Shown here: one piece after another, positions 24,051 through 36,459 of the stretch
How the letters are laid out: the number at the start of each line of letters is the position of its first letter
How positions within the stretch are numbered: position 1 is the first letter of the stretch
Assembly (NCBI GenBank): GCA_942486035.1
Contig: CALNXK010000169.1
Location: 566,001-630,000, forward strand
From: Porites lobata
Lineage: Eukaryota; Cnidaria; Anthozoa; Scleractinia; Poritidae
Length of the DNA stretch: 64,000 nt
Direction: 5' to 3'
Notes under the pieces: generated by a model
Seen by the model: the letters and a program-made list of their open reading frames with translations, nothing else
Told to the model about the DNA's origin: nothing
Database searches by the model: none
Made by a program: the position numbers and the translations under genes

Positions 24051-25990
24051 TCAGCTTATATAAGCCTAGCATGCAGTTGCATGTCTTCTGCTTGGCAAAA
24101 CGAGAGAATTGTGTGAGTGCGTGCAGATTCTGCAGATTAATACCGGACTGTGCTGATATTATTATGAGGCTGCTGTTGTCTTCTTTCGCTGCAGGTCCCT
24201 TGGGTTAATTTTAGCTTTGTACAAAGTTAAAAAGCTGTACACGTCGGTGGGGTGCAAATCTATAAACTTGATTTTGTTAACAACGAGAAGAATGAGAGGA
24301 TTAATGACACCATCGCCCTTCTTTAAATCCCTTCCATGAGTCGCCACACACAACGAACTTAATTAGTGCATTTATCTTGTCTCAGGTTTAATTCATTCCA
24401 AGTGACCGAAAAAGTGTCTTGTAGTTTGGATGATAACAATTTGATTGCAAGACTGCCGAGGATAAGAACGGAAAGACTGCAAATTGAGGAAACATAGATG
24501 AGTACTGATCTCATGTAAAGAAAGTAAGCCTTTTTTTCCAACTTTGTACAGGCTCAGAAGGACAAAAAACAAAAGTAAATCTTCTAGTAAATTAAAGGCA
24601 CCTTCGAGACAGTGAGCTTTTATCAGAGACCAAGCGTAAAGGGAACAAAGTTACTCGTACATATTGACTAGCAGTAACCCAGCTATTAACTCGTCGGGAA
24701 CTAAGTTCTGAAGATCGAATTAACCTAAATGCTTTTCATGATTGATAAAACCAGACGAAAGTTCAGTTGAAACCCTACAATGAACTGAATTTTTGATCGT
24801 TTTCACTCTTATTCAATTTTTTAGGGCAGATGTTTTTTCCAAGTGAAAAAGGCGAACCTAGAAACTCTGATTGATGATCTATTTTGTAAGTGAATTTATC
24901 AAATCTCAACTAAATATATAGGGTACCACTCATGACAAAAAGGTGTTGGGCTGTGAGTGTAGTAGAAGTTGCCGTTTAAAATACACATTCAATTAAAGCT
25001 CATTGTCAAATTCAAGCTTAAAAGGCCTAAAATAGATATTTTTTTTCATGTATGAATACACAGATACAATGTTATATATACCCTTTAATTAACTGACGGA
25101 TAACTGTGAATTGCATAAATCTCCCATGCAAACGATCGCGATCTGGCCAGCAGATTTTCATCTCAAGGCCTAAGAGATGAATAACAGCTTTTCGAGGACA
25201 CACATGAATGTTTTTAGTTGAACAGTAACGAAAACTGAAATTCCTGTTCTTGGTCTCTCTCACTGGATCAATTCATTTCATTCAGGGTGCACCTTAACTC
25301 AAAATGCTAAAGCATTTAGTTAATGAGTATACTACTAAATACCAATCGTTCACATCAGTTCTGTTCACAGAAATTCAATAAAGACCAATGAAATTTCATT
25401 TGCACTGCCAACAACAAACAAATTCAATAATTTCCACACTCACCCTAGCTTATAGCAAGCGAGAATAATCATGGGGCATATGGATTAGCTCTCTCTGATT
25501 ATTCTTTCTTGCTTATAGTTTTTTTATGATACATATAGTTATAGATTTCGAGAAGGTTTTGGACAAGTAGCTTCTAATAAAGAGTAACCATGTTACAAAA
25601 CTCGATTTCATCAGATTAAAACTCAAGGACTCATTTCACCCCCATGACATGACTGTGCAGTAAAATAAATCTAGTAGCCACCTTGTACCCCTAAAAAATG
25701 AAATGCAACCTTGCTCTCCAGGTTAAGACACTTGAAATAGAGACTGGGGTTTAAAACAACTGCTGAGATTGTATGTACTCCAGAAGATGCTGCGCCTACT
25801 AAGTGTCGTTCTCGCTTGTAAGTTTTTGCTGGCAAAGAAAACTTCATTTTCCAGTTCAGTAAGAATAAAGGAAACTTGAAGAAAACTTGCTAGTGCCACT
25901 AATTTAGGGTGCAGGCAATCAATGTTCAACTCTGTATTTGCTACACAATGCATGTGCTATTCAAGTGGTATTTATATTGCCTGAGTATTT
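24051..25990. other. Spacer with no recognised gene
   Basis: AT-rich sequence. Reverse-strand frames at 24162-24541 contain hydrophobic stretches and an NPLI motif that faintly recall a seven-helix receptor. They are short, interrupted and not convincing. Confidence 0.35.
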
Positions 25991-25992
25991 GA

Positions 25993-26405
25993 GACGGAAT
26001 CCACCAGGAAATTGAGTAATTTTAATTTTCATTGGACAAAACCCTTTTACTAGAATAATTTAAAGAATATTGCATTCTTTTTTACATGTAATTTGTCATC
26101 TGTAATAACAGCAAAGAAACTTTCTCATGGGAGTCCGAGAAAATGAATGTCAAATTTCACAAGAATTGTGAAAACATAGGTAAAATTCTAAGAATTTCAC
26201 GTGTAAGATGTCATTTTGTGAAATTTGACGTTTATTTTCTCTGGCTCTTATGAGAAATTTAGTTTGGTGTTATTACAGATGACTAATTAGATCTTTAGCC
26301 CTTGAAAAATGTGAAAAAGTATTCAATATGCTTTAAATTATTCTGGTACAAGGTTTTCGTCCATTGAAAATTAAAATTACTCAATTTCCTGATGGATTCC
26401 ATCTT
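25993..26405. repeat. Long inverted repeat (foldback), about 190-bp arms
   Basis: The left arm starts GAGACGGAATCCACCAGG and runs through TTGAGTAATTTTAATTTTCA. The right arm is the reverse complement, ending near GATGGATTCCATCTT. Arms match through GTCATCTGTAATAACA and AGAAAATGAATGTCAAATTT-like stretches, with indels. The loop is only about 30 bp, so the RNA or single strand would form one long hairpin. Confidence 0.8.
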
Positions 26406-26425
26406 AATTCTGTCCCTATATTCTA

Positions 26426-26530
26426 ATGTCCTGTGTGGCTGCTGACTCTTCCATACCAGGAATCTGAAATCATTCAGATGTCCTGTGTAGCTGCTGGCTG
26501 ACTCTTCCATACCAGGGATCTGAAATCATT
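26426..26530 (+). repeat. Two-copy tandem repeat, about 52-bp unit
   Basis: ATGTCCTGTGTGGCTGCTG begins at 26426 and recurs as ATGTCCTGTGTAGCTGCTG at 26478. Both copies run on through ACTCTTCCATACCAGG and ATCTGAAATCATTCA. The second copy has a 4-bp insertion (GGCT). Confidence 0.85.
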
Positions 26531-28230
26531 CAAGTACACTACCCCTCTTTTAGTAGTACTCGCTTCGGATGGTGTCATTTGTTTTTGTTTTGGTTTTTTT
26601 AGCATTTTAGACAATATTTGAGATTTCTTCGAAAAATTTTGTTTTTGATAATCTTTGAAGCAGAGTTAATAAGGTTTCTCATTCAATTAGTTACTGAATT
26701 GCCAAACTTGACATGTCAAACTTTCACACAGTCATAGTAAGAATCCTTACCCACGATTAATAATATCGTCTTTTGTTTCTTATTAATCACTCATGATACC
26801 GAATCTCCATATCATAAATTGACGACTGTGTTCTTTTTGTAAGTTTCTTTGGCTGCCATAGAAAAATCAAATTGTGTCAGATTTTTTACAGCGTATTAAA
26901 ACACACGTTTGAGGGTTGATCGGTGAAATGAGCTTGCATCATTCATCGTGTACTGTGCTTTTTAGCAAATTTTTTGGATACTTTTCTTTACACAAATCAG
27001 ACGTCAAACGCTTAATGGAGTGATAACTTTTTTATTGTACGAAAGCACTTTATATGCATCTCAGCTTAACCCGAATCTTAAATAGCACACCCATCTATGT
27101 GCAATTAGAAAACTGGAGATTTATTTACTAACGATCGATGCACAAACATGAACTGAAAAAGACACGATCCTCTAGAGCAAAGCTACGCTTCTAAGATTGA
27201 TTTAACATTGTTTTAAAATCTAAGGCCAGCATGTAAGGAAACTGCAACACACCAATTGAGTAAGCGCATTGAAAGGAATCTCGATCATATTTTCAAGAAA
27301 GGATTAAGCTCCAAAATGATTAAAAATGCAACGTGTTTTCTTCACAGTTGCTTGCTTTTTATCAGTCTAGGCCAAGGTGCAATCATTTCGTGCAAAATAA
27401 ATATTTTTAATGTAAGGCATTTGTTTTGACAAAGATATTGGACCTAGATTAGTTGAGTGTCATTCGGCAGAACTTAAAATCGATCGTAAGACAAAAACTG
27501 AGCGATTTCGGGAACATGTTTGGTTCATCGATCAGGTTATAATAAAAAAAACTCGGTGCGAATTCCGGCCTTGTTAATCTTGTAAAAATAATAATAAAAA
27601 AAAATCACACAAACACATCCAAGAAAAATGCTCTGAAAGAAACAAACGAAAAAGAGCGCATGAATTGGAAAGAAAATTCCAGTCGCGTGCACGCGTGGCC
27701 GACACGACGCGACCGCGCGTGTTAATACTAAACACAAACCTTGATTATTGACTTTTCGTCGCTCTTGGGAACCAATGCTTATCGTCTTTTCTTTGTCAAG
27801 GTCGGACACCACCGTCACGCAATGAATTTCTTGTCTATAGTAGCGCTAGAAATTGCTCAATTGATACCAAATCATGTCTGCCTAAGCCTTAGCAATGCCT
27901 TCTGGCCGTCGGCAAATACAACATTGTGAAGGGAGCCGTCGTAATTCTGTATATTTAATCCAGTATCCAGCGTGCATAGCACTAAGACCACTAAAATAAT
28001 TTCCGTGTGTTTTCTGTGGGAGATAAACTTCTGGTATTCCTGGAGGGCGGTCTTTCTGATTGAACGCAAAGCTCATAGCGAGGTGGCTCAGTTGGTCGTC
28101 GAAAAACTGGCCAAATTGAAAAACAAGAGCGCTGAAAGTAAATTTTTCAAATCCTTAAATTTGTTTTGAAACGTCCCTACCCGTTACTAGCTACACCCCA
28201 AGCGCTTCAGACAAGTTTGACACTAATCTG
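26531..28230. other. Spacer with no recognised gene
   Basis: AT-rich spacer. A GC-richer patch with GCGTGCACGCGTGG sits near 27685-27725. Nothing identifiable is encoded. Confidence 0.4.
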
Positions 28231-28709
28231 TTGTTTTCGCCGCCCAGGTCTTTGACACCCACAACAAACCTTGTGGCTACAACCCCCATTAGGAAATATC
28301 TCGCTTTTCACCTACAATATTACTATGGCCGCTCGGGAGCTCAGGGACCAGTGGGAAGAAGAGTAATTTTGGCAGACCCAGATGTTCTCATCGGTTTCAA
28401 CCTCTCTTGTGATGGCTTGCTGTGCCCAAAATTGTTTGAATACAATTTTTATTGAAACAGCCGCAAAGATTGAAAGCGCGCTGTGGGGTGCTCTGACGTT
28501 GGGGGCAAAAATACTACGTGATGAATGAGACACCTAGAGAGGAGCCACAGAGCATGCGCGCACTTACTGTTGTAACGTACAAGCCGGACGCAAATGACAA
28601 CATATCAAAACCGTGTCGCGCGGCTCAGGGACAGATGTGTTGGTTCCGTCTTTTGAAAAAAACGTCTGCGTTTTGAGAACAACTGGATTTTTTCGTTTCA
28701 TTTCTCGAG
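28231..28709 (+). promoter_or_regulatory. Presumed Zic promoter and 5' UTR
   Basis: The 480 bp upstream of the Zic start are richer in GC and CpG than the surrounding spacer. An NRF-1-like GCATGCGC lies at 28552-28559, about 150 bp before the start codon. I see no clear TATA box. The exact transcription start and any 5' intron are not visible. Confidence 0.35.
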
Positions 28710-30161
28710 ATGGGAAGCGAGGAGTTAAGCTCTTTTCGCCCGTCCTTTGTAGTCAAAGCGGAGCCGCTTGATAACTCACAATCGTTTGATTACACCAGTC
28801 TATCTGACGCGGAGTCTACGGTCGTGTTTCGAAATTACTACGAGGTGCGCACCGATAGCGGGCACATTATAGAGAGAGCTAGCTCTGTGGAGTCGCTTCA
28901 AAGTAGAAGTGGAAGCGAAAACGATTTTACCACTCGAACGGACATCAGCGAACGTTCAAACTCGCGTGAAGAGATGAAGAGCGAATATTTTTCGTTCCCG
29001 GCTTATCGGGCCGATTGGAAAACAAGCGCGTCTGGCCAGGACGAGGAGGATTCGGAGGAGGGGGAAAATGAAGACGAGGGAATTGAAGAAAATCGGGAGA
29101 GCAGTGCGTCAGAAGACTTAGGAACATCGACACCTACTAGAGTCCCTCTTCAAGCCCACTCTGTGGGATCTACACCTCGCGATCAACAGAACTCACTGAG
29201 CGGGAGTCCCGTGAATCGAGGGAGTCAGGACATTGTTATTCCCGGAATACCCTCAAATACCCAGAACGGAATAAACATAGTTTTTCATAAGCATTGCAAG
29301 CTTAATATGGACACATCTGGGAAAATGTATGGCAGAGAAGGCTATTCAAGCGAGGGATACCTTACACGCGTGGAAAGATTCACGCCTGAATTGCCGCCGT
29401 CTTTCGTGTACTCCACGCGAAGCGAGCCTAAGATTACGAGCGGCATTTGCGGCTCGCGGGAAGCTGAAGACTCACACTTACCGGAATATGAAGAAAAAAG
29501 CCCACCGGCGCGTTCGACCGTGTTAATATGCCAGTGGATCCAGTTAGAGAAAATGATGAATCATGTTTGCGGGTTGGGGTTTTATAAAATCGAGGATCTT
29601 GTAACGCATATCACGGAAGTTCACCTTGTGTCTGCCACACCCGTTGGCTTCGTATGTTGTTGGAAAGAATGCATGAGAAATGGAATGCCATTTAAAGCAA
29701 AGTACAAACTCATCAACCACATTAGAGTCCATACGGGGGAGAAGCCTTTTACCTGCAATCAGCCTGGGTGTAGAAAGAGCTTTGCGCGTGCTGAGAACTT
29801 AAAAATACACGTTCGCACACACACAGGAGAGAGACCTTTCGCATGCGAGTTTAAAGGCTGTGACAAGAGATTCGCGAACTCCAGTGATCGCAGAAAGCAC
29901 ATTCACGTTCACACTCTGGAAAAGCCATACCGCTGTAAATATATTGGCTGCGATAAGAGCTATACACATCCGAGCTCCTTGAGAAAACATATGAAAGTCC
30001 ATGGCCTACGGTCTGAAGAACATTTTAAAGTTGTTCAAAGCCTTGCCTACCCTCATAATAGGATCCCCGCGGATCGTAGATTTGATGGGGACTCTGTTGG
30101 CAGAATCGGACTTACTTTGGGCAGCTCTCCAGGAATTTTTCAACAGAGAACCGACATATAA
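28710..30161 (+). CDS. zic: Zic-family C2H2 zinc-finger transcription factor
   Basis: Nuclear DNA-binding regulator of the Zic class, which patterns neural and ectodermal tissue in animals. The 483-residue single-exon protein has an N-terminal half without known folds, an acidic run at about residues 110-130, and five C2H2 fingers at about 274-305, 316-341, 349-371, 379-401 and 409-431. Fingers 1 and 2 show the tandem CxW feature (C274-W276; C317-W318) of Zic/Gli/Glis proteins. Finger 3-5 segments HIRVHTGEKPF, RFANSSDR and CDKSYTHPSSLRKHMKVH are characteristic of Zic rather than Gli or Glis. Finger 1 is unusual, with a short 12-residue gap between its cysteines. VKAE at residues 15-18 fits a sumoylation consensus. 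No intron interrupts the finger region. The start was chosen because it is the first ATG of the frame and follows the CpG-rich upstream region. The nearest AATAAA after the stop is near 31524. Confidence 0.93.
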   Translation: MGSEELSSFRPSFVVKAEPLDNSQSFDYTSLSDAESTVVFRNYYEVRTDSGHIIERASSVESLQSRSGSENDFTTRTDISERSNSREEMKSEYFSFPAYRADWKTSASGQDEEDSEEGENEDEGIEENRESSASEDLGTSTPTRVPLQAHSVGSTPRDQQNSLSGSPVNRGSQDIVIPGIPSNTQNGINIVFHKHCKLNMDTSGKMYGREGYSSEGYLTRVERFTPELPPSFVYSTRSEPKITSGICGSREAEDSHLPEYEEKSPPARSTVLICQWIQLEKMMNHVCGLGFYKIEDLVTHITEVHLVSATPVGFVCCWKECMRNGMPFKAKYKLINHIRVHTGEKPFTCNQPGCRKSFARAENLKIHVRTHTGERPFACEFKGCDKRFANSSDRRKHIHVHTLEKPYRCKYIGCDKSYTHPSSLRKHMKVHGLRSEEHFKVVQSLAYPHNRIPADRRFDGDSVGRIGLTLGSSPGIFQQRTDI

Positions 30162-33100
30162 ATTTTCATCATGTCGAAGAAATCATTCTTTAAACGTCAT
30201 CACTTAAAACTAAACTAAAAGGAACTGTGCTTTTCTGACTGAGAAAAGAAACGAATCATGACTTGGCAAAAGACATTTTTACTAAGACATTAAATTCATC
30301 AATTGCAAAGGAGGAAATTATTTCCTTGATGATAAAAATTCAAAACAATAGGAATGTATTTACCTTTGAAGCAGAATCTAAACGCTTACGATCGTTCGTT
30401 TTGAAGAGTTTATAAGGGTGTTCGTCCCACAAATTATGAAATGTTCAAGAGATCGTCATAGTTTTTACCTTGAAATGACAGTGTTCTCTTTTAGATATTC
30501 TTTGAGGTTGTTGCTGTAGACCAAACTGCCTAAACTGGCCTGTGTTCATCGCTTCATTTTTTTTTGTTGGGTTTAAAATTGAACTTCAATTTTGTTGGCT
30601 AATGGTCACGCGACACGTGCTTAATTTCATACCCGTTAGAAAATTTACAAGGACGCCACCGTCATGCGTCTAACGCATTAATTGTTCCGTTCTTATTTCA
30701 TTTATCCATGTATTTCAGCATAAAAGTTAAAGAGCCTTTGGCTGCAAGCGCTGTTATTTTACAAAAAAACTAAGGAAAAATTACGACAGAAGTCGTTATC
30801 AAGACCAAGTTCAGCCCAAAAACGATAAAAAAAAAAAAACGCCCATCACTTTCTACTTCATCCAAGTCAGAGTCTTGCCTCGCAGATAGTATTTAGTTTT
30901 TGATGTTAATCACGATCGCGTGTAGAAGTTTTCAGGACAGGAAGATTATTCGTTGCTTTGCTGAGACAAGAAAATATTCAACATATTGATATTCTGAAGT
31001 TTCCTCGCGGCTTAAATACTCGCTGAATTGATTTTGTGGCAGCGTTATCTCACGAGGACTTTTCAGTTTTCGCAATAAACTCGACAGGTCGATGCCGGTA
31101 ATGTGCCTCGTCAAAAAAAGCTGGAAAGTTTTAAGCCTGTCTCGAGAAATGAAAGAGACATTTACTGAATTTCATCGGTCTTTAAGGGTTCAGTGCTATC
31201 ATTTTCTCTTACATGCATTTTTAGTTTATGGAACGATCTAAACAATCAGATTTACTCTAGAAGTTCGCTTTTGCAGTTCAAGCTCGGTAGAGTGATTGAT
31301 TCTTTTGTCATGACACAGGAGAGTCAAGAGGGGTGGAGGGAACAGATGTCACCATTATAAATATATATATTCTGAAGGAATTAACAACAATATCAAGTGT
31401 TACTGTAGCCTCGACTAGTATAGCTTGTGTTATCACAAACACTTGTTACTCGTTATCACTCATTTGATCAGCCTTGGCCATTTTAGAGCATAGGGTTTGT
31501 TGATAAATTTTGGCGTTTCTCGAAATAAAGAAGTTTTTATACACTGATTTTATTTCATGAGACTATAAGCTTTGATACAAAACTCTGCTTTGGCTTGAAT
31601 GGTTTGTGGCAGGTTTAAATTTTATGAGAAAAGTGAATGAAAAATGAATGTCCGGTCTCCTAAAGACAGCAGCACGTCGCTAAATCCCAATTTCAAGTCA
31701 GATCTGTTGAAACAGAGTAGCGAACATTTATTTCGTAGTCAAACAGGGTTCGTTGGATCTGCTCGCGCGACGCAGCGGCGTGTCTCGCGAGATTAAGTCA
31801 CGCACACACGCAAAACACTTCACCAATGGGGGTAAAATTTATGGGAATATAATACGATATCGCTTCCGGGCTTTGCCGCCCACCTTTAACTCGACGGGCA
31901 GCCATTATATTTGGCAAGGAACAGAGGTTTGGGGATAAATCTCTTGACGGAAGGACACAGCGAAAGCCTTTCAACCCAAAATTTGCCTCAATGCGGCAGC
32001 ATAACCCCATGGAAGCGCTAAGGATGACTAAAAAATCTTGTCTCCCGCTCCGAGAGATATTGCGTTTTGTTTACAGCCTGTCTTGAGAATAAATTAGCGC
32101 CCCGGGAGGCAAACTGTCAACTGCTGCGCTTTCAGTCAACACTGTGTTATTAATTTGGTGGGAGGTGTTGCCCTTAAGCCAATCAGATTGTTGCATTTTG
32201 AGCCTTCGGAAGTGGTCTTTGCTATCTTCTTACGTATAAGAAAACAAACGCATTTTCCCGCTACTTGGGTCCGCTGTTAGACATATATCAAATGTGACAC
32301 GTATAATTTTACGGCTCGGACAAGTGAAATTACTTGAAGAAATGAAAAACGTCCAAATATTGCAAATTTTCTAATTTCCTGACATTACCCGACCACCTGG
32401 GACGAAGCACGCACAGAATTCATTGTCCGTTCTCTTTTCACAAGTTCAGATTCTGTGGACAAGCTAAGGCTTTTGTAACCTACTGAGCACTTCTTTACTT
32501 TCTGCTCTCTTATAGCGAGAGATTCCCTTCATACACGTGTTGTTTTTCGATAAAGGTTCAATTCTACATCTCAGTTTTGCGCTGAACAACGAAGAAGAAA
32601 AACAAAGTTTTATTCAGACTTCCCAAAATTCCCAGCCATCCTGTTCATTCGGATTCTTTGCAATATTTTGACTGTGGCAGAAGAAACCATTTTCTTCGTA
32701 CGCGCTTGTTAATTTTCCTTTAAATAAGTCTTGCAAAGCCTTGGAAATTATTCATTATTAAAAGCCTTCAGAAAATAAATATAACTCAATAAACTGGGCG
32801 TACCGCGGCGCAAACGAAGCGTAAACTAAAAGATATATTACTGAAGCTAGTTATCTTCCGTACTTCAAAATCTCAAGTGTTTTTTTCAGTTTATTGCCAT
32901 AATAGTATAACATATTTGGAAAATAAAGATGTCGCGTGATACAAGTAGTTAGAAACCTCGATTGCCCCTCACTGGGGCAAAGTTATTGCTGACACCGAGT
33001 TATCGTTTTTTTTCTCTAAAGAGAATAACTTATCGCTAATTTGTGTCTATTATCTTTCGTGCAATACTTGTTTATATCCGTCAATGTGATGTATTTTTGA

Positions 33101-35222
33101 TATAAATTTTCGGTAGTCAGTTGACCAATAAACCTTTTCTCTCAGTGTTGCTCGAGCATGAAAATGGTTGGCTCATTATATTACAACGTTTAATCAAGTA
33201 AGTTGTCAGTTTACGGCAAGATGTTTTATATTATAAATATACTGTGACACGAGTGTAACAGAGGCAGTATTACACATCACAGCCTAGAATTTGAAGCTCG
33301 TTTGGCAGTTTTCAATTACGCCCCCACTCTAAGTTGAGCGCCTGCTCTGAGCTGTGAATCCACGGGGGCGGAAACTCGGGAACTCTGTAATGTACATGTG
33401 TTACTACATAATTACCTCATCTACGAGGGAGGTTTTTTCTTTTTATGCATAGCTGAAATAAACCGGTTGCTGTTCAGCTTACAAGGTAGCTGATCGGTAG
33501 GAACCTCAGTTTGGGGCTACCCCTTTCGAGAGACTGTTAACAAGATAGGTTAAGGGTAGTTACAGAAATTAAAAAGAAAAGTGAATGCATATATCAGAAA
33601 AGTATTTCACGAACCCGTCCTTTACAACCCCCCTCCCTCCCCTCTCCCCCACTACCCCGAAAGTCATCCCAATCATCAGGCAATCAATCTAAGATAAGCT
33701 TCTTTTGCCTGCTGACATTTACAACGAGCAAAACCTTGTCAGGTATTTGAGTCGATAGAAATGCTCCAGCCGGAACCTTTCAAGGCAGAGTTACCCGCAG
33801 CTTACTTCAGTGGCTTGAGGTGGCCGTTGTGTCCGTTGTGTGAATGTAGGAGTAGAATGTGACTCCCTTAAATTATTTCTTAACTTTCACTGAACATGGT
33901 CCTGCTTTGTTGATCTGAATAGCGACTAGAATGAGGGCTTTTGTATATCCATCGTCCTTTCAAATCAAAAATTGAATTTTTATCTTTAAGCTCGTCTTTC
34001 ACTTTGAACATGGTCCTGCGTTTTGTTGATCTGAATAGCGAGGGTAGGGGTTTTGCGCTACCACTGTATCGATTTTCTATTTTGATTTTGGGTTAGGGTA
34101 TATCCATCGTCACTTTCAAACTTAAAAACTTAAAAGAAATAAACATTTTTTATCTTGGTCTGAAACCGGATGGTCAATTCAGGGTATTGATTTAAGGGAG
34201 CACGTCAAATTTTTTTCGGTTTGAGAGATAACATGTTTTGCTCTTGCCGTTATATGCTCCTGAAATACATTTCATTGAGTGGCGGTTGCGGTAGATATGG
34301 TTGTTACATTGGACGCCGTGAGATCGGGCCGATTGTACCCTCTTTCAGTAGTAAGAATCTTAGTGCTGAAAGGCACTTCAGATATCTTATAACAGACGTG
34401 GCAAGCACGGAAGTCTTTGTAGATGTACATCTCACAAAAGAAAGAAAGAAGGGTGGTTAAATGTTAAGGAATAATTGTACTTCCTGCTTTCACTCTGCAA
34501 ACCGCGCCTCAAACTGATTCTCGTGGCCTTAAGGACCAGGTAGAGTCAGCATCTCCACGTCCAAGAGACGTAAAAACGCAGTCGATTGGTTAGTTACACG
34601 TGGACATCAATAAGCCAGGTTTGCATGCGTATGTGAAAGTCCCAAAGACCCCATCAGTGTCTGAGAGACGGTCCAAGTATTCTCTCTTGCCTCACTTAAA
34701 TTTCAACGAGGAGGATGTGGAAGATGCTGTCTATGGCCGGATAAAATTTACACTGGTATCTGAAAGCGGGAGCCGCCTGCTGAAAGAAGTCATCACGTGG
34801 CACAATGTCCTCGCCGTCAGGCACGGTTTATAGTCTCGAGAGTTTATAGGCATACGGACAATTGTACTGGACAAATGCTCTCACAATCCGGTCCTTTAAA
34901 AGCCCTTATGCAGCGATCTAAATCTTAGTTGCTATCAATATTTGCGCGCCCATTCTAGACTACGAGAAGTATCTCTTTTTTCTGTAACGCGAGACACGCA
35001 AATAGCCACGCGCGTGACTGATGGCGCGAGACGGGAGAGAGAGACTGCTCGCAGTCTAGGCCCATTCATGTTCTTGGACCCGGGGAATTCAAACATCCCT
35101 CAGGCTACTTCAAACGCTGGTCCTGCGGGGTATTCAACCATTCTCTCTTACTTTCTTCAATAAGCGTCAGTTTCCTTCTTCACCATATTCCTCTTCAAAA
35201 GACTTTTTGTTATGTTGACAAT
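30162..35222. other. Spacer downstream of Zic
   Basis: It starts with the Zic 3' UTR. Further on are a short TA-repeat near 31363 and a pyrimidine-rich tract near 33629-33650. A diverged tandem duplication lies at about 33885-34125, where GAACATGGTCCTGC followed by TTGTTGATCTGAATAGCGA appears twice. The open frames at 34221-35163 have no recognisable domains. Confidence 0.45.
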
Positions 35223-35432
35223 AGGGCCATTTATACGAGGAAAAATAAGACGCGTCTTAAATAAGACGCGAACTTTCCTTATAAACGGCACATTTCGTCT
35301 AAAATAAGACTCGGCTTAGCTAAGACGCGTCTTATTAGGTAAGACATGCTCGTATAAATGGTACAGTTCGCGTCTTATTTAAGACGCGTCTTATGTAAGA
35401 TGCGTCTTATTTTTCCTCGTATAAATGGTCCT
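35223..35432. mobile_element. GGGCC MITE, copy 2
   Basis: The 210-bp element runs from AGGGCCATTTATACGAGGAA to TTCCTCGTATAAATGGTCCT, and AAT flanks both sides (35220-35222 and 35433-35435). Inside are repeated AAGACGCGTCTT palindromes. Its termini are more symmetric than those of copy 1 at 21840, so it is probably the younger insertion. Confidence 0.88.
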
Positions 35433-35435
35433 AAT

Positions 35436-36459
35436 AAGTATAGGTTTTTTCACAGTCTCACTAAAACCGGGATCCTTTGCCGGGCTTGCTTTCCTGCAAA
35501 TCGGTAACTGCTCAGGTGTGATCGCTTAAGTTTAGTCAGCAGTCAATTACCAGACTTAGGTTTATCAGCGCAGGCTTTGAAAATGTCATCTTTATTTCTA
35601 GTGGCTGTATGATAAAATCTTCACAGGAGCCCATCACCTGATCTTCAGAAATCTCCCCATGAACTTGCCTTGGAATTCACTTAATATTTGCAAGCGAATG
35701 AGTAGTCGCGAAATTTAATATGCATTGGTCCTTTTATGCTCGTAGATCTGGGTAATAAGTTATAAACTGGACTCAGTGGACAGTAAGTACTGTCCGTCAC
35801 TAGCTGCTCGGTCACCCAACTTCGTTCCAAAGGACTCCTTTCGTCTCGTTTCGAAGGAGAAACCGGTTGGCAGCCTCGATGAAGACGGCGCCCAGGCCTC
35901 TCCGCCATAGGCATTTTCGTTTTCTCAAGGAGGAAAGTCCAATAAACAGTCTTATTGGCTCTACAAACGCCATCTTCAAGTTTCGATCAAGATAGTCTCC
36001 ACTGCCCAACAGAAGGAACAGCTACAGTGGGGTTCTTACCTCACCCAAGAGCCACCCGCCTCACCATATTTAAATTAAAAGACTAGAGAAAGATGTACAA
36101 ACTGGGACGCTCTCATTGTCCCACCCTTTGTACTCATTGTCTTGTCCCACCCTTTCGTTGAATGGTTCTGAACATTATTTTTTTTGTTTTTGTTTTACTA
36201 CTATATTGTTTTGATTGACTCATTCATCCTGCCGTCCGGTGCATTTTGCCCCCAGAATTGTGTTGTTACGCTCCTTCCGTCTCTCACTTTCGCCCGAAGT
36301 GCTTGACTGTATCCGCGGGAATTAAAAATTTAGGGGGAAATTCATTTGCACCCAATGGTCAGCGGTCTATTTGCAAAACGACTTGTCTCTCCTTCCCACA
36401 CGAAGGTCACACGCCAATCATTCGAGAATCAATCGAGCTTTGAATTTTATTTCATTACG
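35436..36459. other. Region upstream of the ethanolamine kinase
   Basis: It is expected to hold the kinase promoter and 5' UTR. AAGATGGCG and TATGGCGG motifs on the reverse strand near 35909 and 35974 resemble YY1 sites. A reverse-strand frame at 35812-36009 is open but has no family match. I cannot place a transcription start. Confidence 0.35.

Noticed and set aside
24162..24541. GPCR pseudogene on the reverse strand
   Set aside because: Hydrophobic stretches and an NPLI motif only. No DRY, cysteine or other class A landmark.
35812..36009. Divergent partner gene of the ethanolamine kinase
   Set aside because: The reverse frame is open but short, without a domain or a clear splice structure.
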